This document shows, in pieces, positions 22,905 to 35,860 of a stretch of DNA of 64,000 nt. The notes beneath the pieces are model-generated. The model searched no databases. It saw only the letters and a list, made by a program, of their open reading frames with translations, and was not told where the DNA came from. This DNA comes from Eimeria necatrix (taxonomy: Eukaryota > Apicomplexa > Conoidasida > Eucoccidiorida > Eimeriidae). Made by a program: the position numbers and the translations under genes. The stretch covers positions 117,000 through 180,999 of the forward strand of contig NW_013653448.1 of NCBI RefSeq assembly GCF_000499385.1, in the 5' to 3' direction. Positions within the stretch are counted from its first letter, which is position 1. Every line of letters begins with the position of its first letter.

Positions 22905-24735
22905 GTCTCCCGTTAGTATATCCTTGGTGCAGGCCGAAGGTGTATAATATATGCACACGTTTGCATTTTGGGGCCTGAGCTGCTCAATATTCTTTTTGCT
23001 TTGCTGAAAATTATTGAGCGTGGTATGTTTGTGATTTTGTAGGATCGTGATGGGAGGTGAAGGAGTGCTCCCCATAAAAGTCATTGTGGACAGGTAGAGT
23101 TTGATAATATTGAAAGAGTCCTGTCTCCTCCAGTCTCTGTTACATTGTCCGTCTTCTAAATCATTAGCAGAAGAGGGCTGAGTTCGCTTTTCATGTGAAC
23201 ATTTGTACAGGATCATGGAGGGCCAAATCTGATGGCCTTTGTTTTTCTAGGAATTCAGCATATGCCAGCGGTCTGGAGACAGGCTCAATATTGGACACCA
23301 AAAACAGCAGAAAAGCTTTGGTTGGGAGGTGCAGACAGGAACACTATCTTGTGAAAAATACACAACAATGAGATAAAGGCACGCTCTTGTTAGACATCGC
23401 AAATGTTGATAGACAAATGCAAGGACAGGAAAATGAAACAGCAGAGGAAGCGCTGAATACAGACAACACAGCGTCCAGGAGAGGTTCGGCACCCACACAA
23501 ACAGAGAATGTGTGAGATGGAGGGGAAGACAACCAAAAGGCGAATGCACAACGCACGTCGACCACGTGGAATATAAGTGCAAATTTGAGTGTCGAACCGC
23601 GCTTCTTTTGGGGTCAGGATACCGCAAGGAGCTCGTAGCAAGGTGTGTCAAACGTGCCAGTCCTTCCTGTAAAATTAGGGGGACGTAAGAGACAGCCACA
23701 GATTGGTTGATACTGACCCTACGCGAAGACGCGGACTATCGCATTCCAGGCAAATCGTTGTCTTCGCTGTGTCTTCCATCCACTGGCAGCTTCACAGATC
23801 CAAGAGGGACTTAATTGTCTCCTTTTCAGTCTTTTTTCGGTGAAAGTTCCTAGCGCTCAGCGTTTAATGCCAGAGGCTTAAACATTAGGACAAACGATTT
23901 CTTTCCTATTTGCTGGTGGCGTTTGGGTAGCCTGCTGCTGTAGGTCCTCGAGTTAAACGCATTCCTAGGAGACAGCGCTGGTGGGAACGTTAGCATGCGA
24001 GTGCTGAGGCTGCTTCTTGAAGGCCAGTGTTTACCATGCATACATTTATCACGAGGGAAAGCAGAGGGCGCAGATACCACAAGCTACGCGTTGCTGCTGC
24101 AAAAATCAACGATGACACCTGTTTCAAGCTAGTAGCTGCCTCTCCGAGTGAAGATGGGACATATTCGTATCAAGGAGCTTATCTAAAATTATGCAATTCT
24201 GCTTGTTCGTGGTGAATCCAGTTTTGGTGGTTTACTGGTACGTGTTTTGGCCGCAAGTTCACCTTTTACTCGCACAAGTAGCACACGTATCTTGGAACTC
24301 CTCAACTCACCACGGGGCTAGAAGTGGAAGCCAAGAAGAGGAATGCAGCATCGCCTGTATTTTTAGTAGTCATGCTGCCCTTGCGTTTGGGTCGGCGCTA
24401 AAACGCGAATGCAGATGGCAGGATGTCTGCTCATGCCTTAACAAGGAACGCTTTCTCAAAAATGCGAAGTGTCGAAGTTCAGCAGTTCTTGAACCCGCTG
24501 TTGCCATCTTTTCTACTGAAAATGAAGGCTAGGAACTGGTAATACAAACGTTCAGGCCTCCAGTCATTGTCTTCTTGGATACGGCACAGAGCACCGTCCG
24601 TGCTAGTACGCTATCAGAGCTCACCAAGGATTTTTCTAGTGGCGCAATTACAGCTTTTTCATATCAACAAGTTTCAAATCAGGGTAGCAGAGGCGAATTA
24701 CAGTAACGCAGGTCTGGCGCCAATGCGGCAACGAC

Positions 24736-24773
24736 GACCCGAAGCCTTGGACTGTCGTCCAAGGCTTGGGGTC
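24736..24773. repeat. Hairpin with 17-bp arms and 4-base loop
   Basis: GACCCGAAGCCTTGGAC is followed after TGTC by GTCCAAGGCTTGGGGTC; only one pair mismatches. It is not followed by a T run, and no flanking gene end was recognised. Confidence 0.75.
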
Positions 24774-25679
24774 GGCTTGCTGTAAATCTCTGTGGCGACT
24801 GCTGTAAGTTCCTGCATGCCCCAGCAAAAGTACGGCTGCATAGAGGGCACTGAAAATTGTAAACGGGATTTTCACATACAGAGCACTTCAGATGATTTAA
24901 CGTCTGGAGGCGTATTCGTGGACCAGCACCACCAGTCAAGTGAAAGCTGCAGAAAGCTAACTGAAGCGTTGGTGGACGCTCAGATTGTCTTTCAGTGTAA
25001 ATAGAAAGGCTTCACTGGCTGCACGCCGTCTCACGTATACATTTACTAGCCACTGTGAGAAAAGCTCGTGGCCAATTCGCAACAAACGGACGGCACGTGA
25101 AAGATCCCCGCTGTTTCTGGGAGCTACAGCTAAGTCCAGGGAACTCTTTGCATGTGCGGCCTTTCAGCATTCAAAGTAACGAAGTGCGATGTTTCGGAAT
25201 ATGCTCCGCCGATGCAAATGCAGCAATAGAGGAGAAGCAGGCCGAGACCTATCATGTTATGTGCGCAGCTGCCATCACTACGAAGCATCTCGAATCCGAT
25301 TTCACCCTGCGGGGCTCAACGTTAAATAACTGCGGCAGTGGATTCAGTCACTCTCCTTCAGCGTGCCGACAGCGAAGGGTAGGCAGAATTCAGCGATGCA
25401 CTGATAGCGTTGATCTACCTCAAATACTGACGATTGCTTCGGCCACTCCACTTTTACAGGCAAATTACTGAGACATGTCTATACGAGGTCGCCATTGGCT
25501 GCTGTAGTGGATTGTAGGGCACGAAAATGCCCAAACACTTCAGTTGTTGTGTATCCAACCTAAGTTTGTAATTTACTGCTACAGCGGTAACTTTGGATTT
25601 AGCTTGTTTGGTTCGTCGAAACCTTCCCAGCAAACAGCAGGAACTGCAGGCCCATACTACACGCCTCTAGTGCATTCGC

Positions 25680-25801
25680 TTGCAACTACCGCGAGTGCTC
25701 TTTGCATCAGAAAAAAAGAATGCAGCTGTGTCGAAGTGGCTTGCAACTACCGCCAGTGCTCTTTGCATCAGAAAAAAAGGATACAGCTGTGTCGAAGTGG
25801 C
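25680..25801. repeat. 61-bp direct tandem duplication (two copies)
   Basis: Two adjacent 61-base copies begin TTGCAACTACCGC and end GTGTCGAAGTGGC. They differ at about three positions, so the duplication is recent or is constrained. No gene was recognised across it; 61 is not a multiple of three. Confidence 0.85.
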
Positions 25802-26389
25802 GAGCACTCCTTAATAAAAATTTTACGCCGCACAGATCGAGGGTGCAGCAGGGTGGAAGTGCTTGAGCAGCACACCACCTTCAACGAGCAAGAGCCATAC
25901 TGATGACGCATGCTTCGCAGAATCATCAAGCTACACAACTGCGTCAGAAACCTTTAGTTTCAAGGCGAATTCAAATGGAAAAAAATCTACCCTTATCTAT
26001 ATTAACCCAATACCTAAAAGGAAAGACAGTGCAGACTGCAAAAGGCTCGCCGGTAAACAACGAGCGGGGACACACGAGGAGAATAGCGAAGAACAATTGC
26101 AGAATGAAAGATGCGAAAAATTGTGAATCTTTCTACTTTTCTCTTGTCCACGCCGTCCCCTTTAAGCCCTGCATGTCTGGAAGCTGTTACTTCTACAGGG
26201 GACGCCAAGGAAAAGATAGATGCTTCAAAAGGACGCTCAATCCGCCAGGTCCCATTTAGTGCAGCCACAGAAACAAATAAAGTAGAAATGTGGCGATTGG
26301 GAAAACCTGACGTCGACCGAACACACATCCGGACCTTACACAATGACCCACACACGACGGGCACTGATGCTACAAGTAAAAATTCGTCG

Positions 26390-26640
26390 CGCAGTTGCTG
26401 TTGCGGCTGTTGCTGCTCCTGTGACAGCTGACGATGGTGTTGCTGTCGCTGCTGTTGTGCCGCTGCCGTCCATACAGCTGTTGTTTCTAGTGCGGCTTCT
26501 GATGCTGCGGCTGCTGTCGCGAGTGTCCCTATGGATGCACGTACGACTGCTGCGGCTGCGGCTGCTGCTGCGGCTGCGGCTGCTGCTGCGGCTGCTGCTG
26601 CGGCTGCTCCTGCGGCTGCGGCTGCTCCTGCAGCTGCTCT
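26390..26640. repeat. GCTGCG/GCTGCT-rich triplet block
   Basis: Interrupted GCT/GCG/CTG triplets run for about 250 bases. They are open in several frames: plus-strand frames give poly-Ala or Leu/Arg, the minus strand gives Ser/Arg. Which, if any, is translated cannot be decided. The plus poly-Ala frame continues 60 codons past the block (26,531-26,782). Confidence 0.7.
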
Positions 26641-27303
26641 GAGAGTGGCCTCTACAGAGGAGATTGCACGGCATATGTCTTTTCTGCCGGCTCTAAGCAG
26701 AAGCGAAAACGCAACATGCCAAGACTCACTTGACGCCGAGTCCCTAGATCACAAGTGCTGCTGCTGCTGTTTCTGTGTGTGACAATCTTCATCGAGAGGC
26801 TGCCTTTGCCGCTGCTGCTAGTTCATGAGACATTGCTCCTAGTACCCGCTGACGCGACAGCTGCGGCTGCGGCGGCACTCGCTGCTGGCTACCTGAATTG
26901 CGTCTTGTAACGATCAACAGAAGCAAACGTTTTGCTTCCCAACCCACCTCACGGCCTGTGTCGGGTCCGTTGGAACGGTATAGACTAGAGATCTAAAGCT
27001 TTGGCCTTGCCGTCTTTCTTTCCGGATGTAAGATGTATTGGATGTAGAGTTTGTATGACTCAGATACGTCCTGCTGGTTGAGGCTGTCCAGTTTTGTAGA
27101 GTCGAACAACGCGCGATATACGTCCCCGTCGTACCTACGAACGCCGACAAGCGCTTGACTCTGCAATCTTTACCCCGTATCAAAAAATCGGATCAAAACC
27201 GCCTAAAGAGTTGCAGATTCATACTCTAAATCCCATGTCACAAACTCTAAATTATTGGTGTCAAAGCACAAGACCACATGCCTTGAGCTGCAGACAGTAC
27301 GAG

Positions 27304-30300
27304 TTAAGCTGTTAATCGCTTAGGCGCTATGTGGTTCTTGTACCGGCCAAGAGCTGAGTTCAGGAAGTTGTCGCTATGCCCGAACGCGTCCGCCACGAGA
27401 ACTGCAGTTTTTCTGGCCTCTGCGCATGCATCTGCCAGCGTTTCCTTGATGAGTGTATGAGATTCGACATTGGCAGCTTTAGCTATCAGAAACTCGGCGA
27501 GGTGGTCGTCCAGCCATGCCAGTGCTAAAGAGCGGAAGAGACACTCTAGAACTCGTTGTACAGATTGTTGTCCTTCTCGCTGCAGCCGTTCGAGGGAGGA
27601 GAGGCAGTTTCGCACAATTAGTAGCTGTGCATGGGCCACCGTCATTTTCGTCAAGTCCACCTTTATGGCTTCGAACGCAGATGCAGACGAGGGGCCTCCT
27701 AAGCTTGAAAAGCGCTGCGCTGTCATGTACACCAAGACCGAGGCTCTGAGCAGACAGACAGAGAGTGGACGGCGGTCGGGAGAATTAAGGGGTTTCAAAA
27801 ATAGTCATGATAAAAAGCCTTAAGGGAAACAAGTACAAGACGTAGAAGTCCGCTGAAGAGTCAACTGGCAATGAACAGTGAGCTGCAGTCGCATGGGAAG
27901 GTGTAGAGTTGGAAGTACAAAGGGAACTTGGGCACATTAAAGGCAAGCTATGCCACAATAGATAGAGACAGAAGCCAACCCAGTGATAAGTGCAGGAATG
28001 CCACAAGCCGCAAAATGCAGCAACCGCAAACACATCGGAAACACGGGAAACGGCGGCAATGGCATGAATGAATGCAACATCAACTGGAAGAGTACCAGCG
28101 GTGGCTCCTTCTCAGCAGGTGAGCAATACTAGAAGTAAAACCAAAGGCAGCAGCGACAAAAGCAGCAGCGTTACCACCAGCGGCAGCGACGTGGCCAGCA
28201 TACCGTTTTTCAAATGCTTTGATCATCCAATTGAAAGACAAGAGGTCTTCTCTGGTTACTACAGCGACTTCAGAGATGCTATCAAAGTCAAACGTGTATA
28301 GGTGCCGGACAGAAGAGGTCAGCGCTTCAGAGGGAATATTTCCTGCCATTCTGTTGCCCACAACTTTCAGTAGCAGCCGTCCCGCTTGCAAAGACAAAAT
28401 GACGAAATCGCCCTGCGTAGATGCGAATCGCAGTACAGAACATGGGCGTGGAAGTGTAACAAACGCAAGCAAGGTGCTTGCTACCATTTAATTGTGATGT
28501 TGCTTCTGCAGCGTCTGCCAAAGATTCTGCTATTGTTGCTGCTCGTGACACTTCTAGGGCTTTGCATCCTTGCATGTGATGAATTTTTAATTCGTTATTT
28601 TCCTCACCTCGTATGTGACTTGAGGGAGGTAGCTGACGAGATGCAGGGAAACCCCAGAGGCCTGGAGGTATCCATGCCCACCGCAGGCTCTCCTGCATTG
28701 TTCAATACCCTCAGCCGCTGCCAGCGTCATGTACGCCTTTAAACAGCTTGTCACCAGGTGCACCTCTTCGAGCCTATCGAACACGTCCCTGTCAGCTTCA
28801 ACCTTAGAAAAAACAAAGTTCAAATTAATTTCTGTCACCTCTGATTCAATTTGGAGGCGTGTACTGAACAGTGCGCTTCAGAAATTCACGAGGAACGGGC
28901 GTTGCTTGTAGCGAGGACAGTAACTTGCAGATTCTAAGGTATTTCGGCGAATTTCAGGTATTCAGTTCCAAGAACGGACCTTAAATGCCCGGTAGAGTTC
29001 GTCCGTCCATTGTCCAGTCTGTATGAAAGCTATGGACATCCCCAAAAGGGGAAGCAATGTCCGTTGGGTGGTGCTGTAATTTAGTACCTGCTGTTCCGCA
29101 CCGTCTGCATCTCCGAGAGACGCAAACTGTCTCCTCACAGCTGAGTAGCTGCAAGAGCAACGCAAGCAAACACTATGAACGCCCTCTTCTGCTCAGTCCG
29201 CACAGCCCAGAGAACAATACCATGAAGGCGGAAGCGGCATGCGTGAGACTCAACAGTGGAGATCAAATCTAGCAGCCAAACTGGGAAAGACTCATCCGGG
29301 CAGGACGCTGCAGCAGTGGCCCCGGCAGCTGCAGCAGGACTGTAGTCTCTCACCGTATTGCGACAACAATGCTGCGCGAAAGATGCGCTCCTGCCGAGCG
29401 TATGATCTGTTTTCGGGTGAAGGTAAGCGTACTATAGAGGAGCTTCCTGCTGCGAGTAGTCCTGTATGTGCCGTCTCGATCCACCTCACAGAACCTCATA
29501 AGCAGATTCTTACGAGGTATGCGCACGTTTTTTAAGTGCAAACTCCCGTTGTCCACTCCCTGGTACCCTATCTTTTGGCCGATATGCAGCAGAGTTACAC
29601 CAGGCAACGACTTGTGGTCATTAAGGTCCCGCACCTAAGCGTACAGCACCACACCCTAAGCAAAGTGGTCATTGCCCACACACGCGAATTAAGAAAGAAG
29701 GCGCATAGCCCAAGAAGCCGTTGTGAATTTGTGGGGGCCTTATGTGACCGCAAATATTTACTTTTTCCTACTTCCCAAATAGCCCTGCGTAAGGAGACAA
29801 TTTTCGTGCTCTTTGACTACCTGAGAGCGCTTTACGGCTTCTGTTAGTAGTTTTTGCGGAAACGAACATGAAGCTATCTGCAAAGTTCTGTTGAGGCTGT
29901 TTGAAGAATTGTTCCACTGGTGCAGATGTGTGAGCTTACCTGCAAAATAAAGGGATGGACACCCCAGTCTTTGCCCTTAATTTTGAGCCTGGCCATGAGG
30001 ATGCAATGGGTGCAAGATTTGGCGAGGCCACCAACCCACCACTTTCTAGCTGTAAGGGAAGGCGTGTTGAGGACAAATTCGTCGGTTTCCTCGTCAAAGA
30101 CAGCCTCCGTCTCCAGCCGACTCACGTTGGAACCGTGACTCAGCTCCGTTTGTGCGTACGTGCCCAGTATGCGGAAGTCCCGGGCCAGAGGCATCCAATG
30201 CTTCGCCTGTATATGTGAAGCAGACAGACAAACCAAAGGTCTAAAGAAACTCCGATGACTGCTTGTTGATGTGTCGGGTGATAAACTGGTAGCGACAAAA

Positions 30301-31683
30301 GCAGAGAAGGGGAAGAAGACGCAAACAGCATCCGCGGGTAATGGGAGGCAGAGGCACACTAGCAAGCAAACAGTCATAAAAAGGAACACACATCGGAACA
30401 GGGAAATAACAAGGAACAAAGAGGGCGGCGGAGTTAGCAGATATGGAAAGGCAAACACCCACACGCACAGCGAGCACGCCACAAAACCGCAGACACCACA
30501 ATAACACAGACAGGAGAAAAGACTCCTCAAGACACGTATTAGCCCCGCTTCCAGTTCGACACTCGGTTAACTTCGCGTGAGCAACAAGTGAACGCTGCTT
30601 CGGAAAACAAGTATATTGACACATGCAGAGTTCTGCGCAGTAAAATCCACCCACGCCTGCATTCAATGGAAGCATGCAATCTACGGCATATACCCGCGCA
30701 GTTTCACTTTGACGAATGGCTAGTGTTCCTGTAAACGCTCAAATACGTCAATATTTGTATATGTTTGCATTTGTTAAATACCTGTTCCTCATTGCACATT
30801 GCCTCGAGGGTGCACATAAACATGGTTAGGTGCAGCAGGAGGAACATTTCTTCTCCCACCATCACTTGCAATGCTCCCACAAGCTCGGGGTCGTCCAAAA
30901 GATTGTGCTTGCGAGCTAGATCGGCCAGTTCCTCGGCTATTCGACAAGCAAGGATGTACCTGAAGTGCAGAGACACGAACACGAGCAGAGGTAGAAGGCG
31001 ATGAACCGTGAAAAACCAAGACCTCATTACTCTGTAGGCCATTGCACAGACAGTAGGGTTACAGAAAAATGCGCAAGAGCGTTCATCTCCCTTGTGAACC
31101 TCAAGGGAAAGCCTGTTCAAGATAATCTGGCGCCTCGAAAAGCTTCAGCTTCTGGGTAAACAATGCGATGTGATGCTCTCTGTGATTAATTGATGCATTA
31201 GCCATAAAACGTGGAACAAACTATGGAGGCAAAGAAGTAACACAGGTTGGTTCTCTTCTAGAAACGTTGAGCTGAACCCCCTAAACCCTCAAGCATTTGC
31301 ATCCAGGCGCCAGCCCTTGTGCTTTGAGACAGTTGATGCGGCTCTTCAATGCATATGTATGCAGAGAAATACACACTGGGATGCAATATCGTCACACACA
31401 CGCAGAGAGTGGTTGCGTTACAGGTGGATACAGTTCGGAGTTGAAGTTTGCACGCACGCAAAAAAATTACGTAGGCAGGGTGGAAATGGTACCTGGTTTT
31501 ATTGTCGCACGACCAGGTGTGTCTGAGGTCAAGATTCTCATTTTTTGCAAAGAGCCTGTGGAGTTTGTTGAGCTTTGGATACATTTCCTTTCCGTAAATA
31601 GCAACGGCAAGGGCCTCCAAGTCGAAAGGGGGATTATTCCGCTCCCTTTTCAGGTCCTCATTTATGTATTTACCGTCCGTCAT
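27304..31683 (-). CDS. Acyl-CoA oxidase (peroxisomal-type, FAD-dependent)
   Basis: Eight minus-strand exons (31683-31493, 30959-30782, 30206-29940, 29634-29354, 29148-28980, 28802-28608, 28412-28204, 27745-27304) join in phase to about 643 residues, close to the usual length of about 660. The family performs the first, H2O2-producing step of peroxisomal beta-oxidation. Visible hallmarks in order: the N-terminal [36 protein letters not shown] and the following [20 protein letters not shown] and [71 protein letters not shown]; and [20 protein letters not shown] near the C-terminus. The catalytic Glu is retained in VTYEGDF (residue about 427), although one residue of the usual GDNTV is missing. 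The C-terminus reads KRLTA, which is not a standard peroxisomal PTS1. Confidence 0.85.
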
Positions 31684-34600
31684 CTTTGATAATAATTGAC
31701 GCGTACGGCTGCTCAGTGGAAAACAAGCTGCTACAAGAAAGTAACTACGAATGCCCTTCGCTCGAGCAGCGGTGACCTCGTGACGTCCCGCTCGTGAACT
31801 CCAAGCGCTGTCTGTAGCTCACAGGTAGAAACAGACCCTTTGAAAAAAACTCAGAAGACAATAATTTTAGTAAAAGCTTGAAATGAACAGGTCAAAAAGC
31901 TGACAAGCCCCAGAAAGAGAGAAGTACCCACGGACATGACCTGCTGCGTCTCAGAGCACGCAAAGAGTGGGGCTGTGTTTTTCATCCGTTTATCCACAGT
32001 TCTGTAGGCCATACTAAGTGATTTAGGTGAAATGATGTAAGCCAAGTATAAATGTACCCCCGTTTCAGACGAAGATAATTTTTTCGCCCTTTCTCAATCC
32101 TGACTCAGCTGGCCACTTGAGGCACAACCCGAACGGCACACAAATTCACGAAAGCAAACAAAGAGGTCAGTGGCGTGCAAAACCTTAAAATCCGACTTGT
32201 ATGACTTTGAGAAGATATGAGACTGTAACGAAATTTCATTTCCTGGGGGAGTCAGCGGTAACGGTGGCCGGCCGGTGTGCGTCCAGTGGCGTCCTTATGT
32301 CAGGTGAGTGTGCATCTGCAACGAAAAGCGCGTGCACTTACAAAGGTATGCTCCCCACATGCGAGCGAGCAAGTATGCCTAGGCACAGATATATATGTGC
32401 ACAAATACGAAAGTGTGAAGACACGAAGGCAGCTCTTGCCGAGCACAGCGCTCTACAAGCTGTCTTACCATAAGCGCTCTACAGGCTGTCCTACCATAAG
32501 CTGTTCCTCGTCATGCCTGCGACCTACTCTAGCCGAGATTCCAGGCTGTTGTTTAGCGATTCCATGGGGGATTATGCACACCGTCAATCAGCCCGTGCAC
32601 TTGTAGGCGGCGTGCACCGCAAGTTTAAGTAAGATATTGCTTCGCCGAGCCCCGCTACTGGTCACGAGGCCAGACTTGGCTTTATAATAATTTGCCACAC
32701 GTAGGCTGTTTCTGAAGTTCAACACAGTTTTTGCCTCAAACGCAGTGCGTGATCATAAGGATGCTAATATGCAGTTGAGGAGTGGCTAACTGCCCTTACT
32801 TGCATCATGTTGCACTCGAATTCGGGAACATTGATTTCACAGTACATTTTACTGCTTTGTTGCAGTGATCTTGTTTATCTTGCTGGGCGCTCTGAGCCTT
32901 CCACTAGAAAATAGTATGTGTCTTGGACGAAGCACTCGAGTGGACTCGCTGACCCCCATTATGTTTGGATCGATCAGCCGCTTTTTTGAAAATACTTTGC
33001 AGCCCTAGTTTTAATTACTTTGCTTATTTGCTTCTGAGGAGCTGCGAGAAGCCCTGCTTACAAAGGGTGACTTCTAGCAAATTGTGGTTACCTGCGGCAA
33101 TGTGTGGCCATTAGTGTCTTCCTGTAGTTCACATTCATGTTTTTTACGATACTCTCTCTGTTAAAGCAAACTTTTCGACACCTTGGCTCCAATTCTAGGT
33201 CAAGGTACATTGCTTGGGGTAAAAGCGGCTAACCGACCGAATGGTTTGTGAACGACTTGTTAGGAGTAGAACCTGTGGGGCAAATTGCCTTAACCACTCG
33301 AGATTCTTCTTCTAGAGTCCAGTCTATTCTTGAGAAATGAAGTGGTAGAACTACAGTGCAGCAACCGCTCGCACCATAGGCGAACAGCCTGTAGCTTCGC
33401 ACCTTTGCATGAGCCTTGACGGTCTCGATAATAGATTTACATTTTGAGCCCCCCGACCACTTTCCCATAAGATTTGCAACAGAAGCGTAACACGAAAACT
33501 GTGCTGAATGAAACTCAGCTCTGCGATGCTTGCCTTCTCTACTTGCTTTCGTTGTGACTTTCTTGCTCTGATGTATTCCAGAAGTGAGGCGCGCAAGTGC
33601 GCGGCTGCCACGTCATCTTTGTTTTGAATACTCCGAATTTTTTCTTGAACAGCGAACTTGACTCGAACAAAGCTAGGTCATGTAGCGGCAGGTCATCTCT
33701 AGCCGTCATTAGGGTTTGGAGTAGTTACCCCTTCGTAGCATTTGTTTGCCATCACTTCGCTTCCTCGTAACTTTTCTAAGCAACACAATGCGCCCCAGCG
33801 CCATCAGCAAAAACGCAGACTGCCGAAAAATTGACTTTATACTGTCTGCTTCCCCGCTTATTCCATTTGTCTTGTGGTTATGGGTATCAGGATTGACCCT
33901 AAAGACCACTGACCTCGTGCGCAGTAAGCGGGATAGTGAGTGAGCAGCTTGCAAGCTTTACTCCCCCTGTATCCCGGCCCTCTCGGTTTTCGCCTGGAGA
34001 TACATTCAGTGTTCCAGGGTGAATGAGCTATAGGTAAACGCTAGAAAGTATTTGAAGGCAATTCTGATATTCCTGAGATCGCCACCGGCGTGAGGGCCTT
34101 GGGGCGGCGACCACAGGATGGCTAAGGCGGAACTTTTGGCCAATGCATTTGCTTTATTTTCGGAGGACCAGTGTAGTGTTACACTTAATTTAAGTAACTC
34201 GATTTATTGCTGCTAGCTGTTGCTCATCTGAGTAGGCATTTAGCTAGCACTGTTTGGCACAGGCACATTCGCCAGGAACTAGGACACTTGCTGTTGCTCA
34301 CAACGTCCTCATTGCTACTGTGGCAGGGCGTGCCTCGATGGCATTTTAGAAAATGTAAAAGCAATAAGACTGGGACTAGCACTATGTTTGCTGCCGCTTC
34401 CACTGTTGGGGTCACTTGCAGTTGAAACCCCTAACAGCTGACACACGTAAACGTCACGATGCCAGCTGCTTCGTCTGAGGCTTTTTCTTTCGCCGTCTTT
34501 CTATTCAATTTAATTTAAAGAATACGAGCTTAAAGATGAGTTTGCTTAAACAGAGGAGCCACTGATGACGAGTAGCCGCTGACGAGACTCTTTCAGATCA

Positions 34601-35450
34601 GGACTGGAAACACAAACAGCGTTTCACCTCTCCACAGAGCTCAAATCCGATTATTTAAAGCCAAAATAGCGGCATAAACAACGATTAGCTCTCAATATTT
34701 GGCGTTTATAGCTTATCTGAACCGAGCATTTGGTGTAAAGTGCACAAAAGAGCCTTCAGCCACCTGTTCCAAGACATTTGAGGTCACCACACGGTCTGCT
34801 GCTCCGACCGCCGCAACATGAGCATGCAAATGGCCTTTAAGAATTAAAATTTTGAGCTCTTTATTAACTTTGAATGATTTGCGCACATCTGAACTTGTTG
34901 TATTAGCGTCAAACAACCACCGCCTAGGGAAAACCCTGAAGACCTTGGGTGCGGTTTTAAATCGCTGCCGACGAGGAGAAAGCAGGGCGCCAGCCCCTGA
35001 CCACGAATCAATTTGTACCTCCTTTAGTTGCAAAATTGCAAAGCCACAGTTTTCGCTTGTATTGTTGGTCTTTTTGGGAGCCCAATCATAGCTTTGGGAG
35101 CAGCATTTTTGGTTTATTTCGTAGTCTGCTCCAGCAGTGCCCGCCGAGTTCCTCTGAGAGCCCCGGCCTTATTCCTGCAAACCCCGAAATGCAGGCCTGA
35201 AACGAAGGCCTGCGTTGTTTCCGCCTTTGAAGCCTCTCAGGAGGTTGTCACTGAACAAGAGAGCCCGGGGCTCTCTTTGCGGACACCAAAGTCCTTCATT
35301 GTGGGAAAGTGAAGCGGCTCGTTTGCCAAGTTTCCGCGCCTTCCGCGGCTGGCGTTTCGAGAAAAGGAGTTTTGCAAGAAGAACTAGCAGCGGGCTGCAG
35401 CTAGCTGCAGCTAGCTGCAGCCAGCAGCAGCCTGCTGGGGCTGCCCACCA
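31684..35450. other. Stretch without a recognisable gene
   Basis: It lies upstream of the acyl-CoA oxidase gene and ends at the transition to the repeat-rich half. Composition is ordinary, with few triplet runs. Short frames show no domains. At 35,396-35,445 a small array of GCAGCTAGCT units marks the approach of the repeat-rich region. Confidence 0.5.
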
Positions 35451-35860
35451 AACTATGAGCTAGTTCCTGGGGCGCCGCAGCAGGCACTGCAGCACGCAGG
35501 AACATGAACAATCCAGGAGGCGCCTTCGAGGCTGATCAAAGGCCTTTCGGGGGGGCCCCAGGAGGTCCTGAGGCCTCCCTCAATGCTTTGATTCAGCAGA
35601 CTAAGAGACTGACTCTTGCCCCCAACGTGCAGAAAGACGAGCCAGTGACCAGAGACGAAGGCATCAGAAGTGCGAAAGTTTCGACTTTTTGTCTGTTGAT
35701 TCTTTGTTCCTTTCGAGCCAGCTCCACGTAGTTGCAGAAACAAGCAGTTCCGCACTGAGAGTGAAATAAAAGTATTAGATTTATTCCACTTTTGAATTAC
35801 CGCGTCTTGGAGTCTAGAGCTTCGGACTCGCGACTCACGCCGTGTGTTTGCTTTTCGCAG

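Larger units (their letters stand above)
22905..27303. other. Long stretch without a recognisable gene
   Basis: It lies between the UBL/EF-hand gene and the 3' end of the acyl-CoA oxidase gene. Open frames such as 23,247-23,699 (minus) and 25,055-25,471 (plus) have no domain similarity and no convincing splice chain. Notable sequence: a 17-bp-arm hairpin at 24,736-24,773, a 61-bp tandem duplication at 25,680-25,801, and a GCTGCG/CTG-rich block at about 26,390-26,640. Confidence 0.45.

Noticed and set aside
23247..23699. A 150-codon minus-strand frame as a gene
   Set aside because: It has no domain, irregular Cys/Leu-rich composition and no splice partners; chance openness is more likely.
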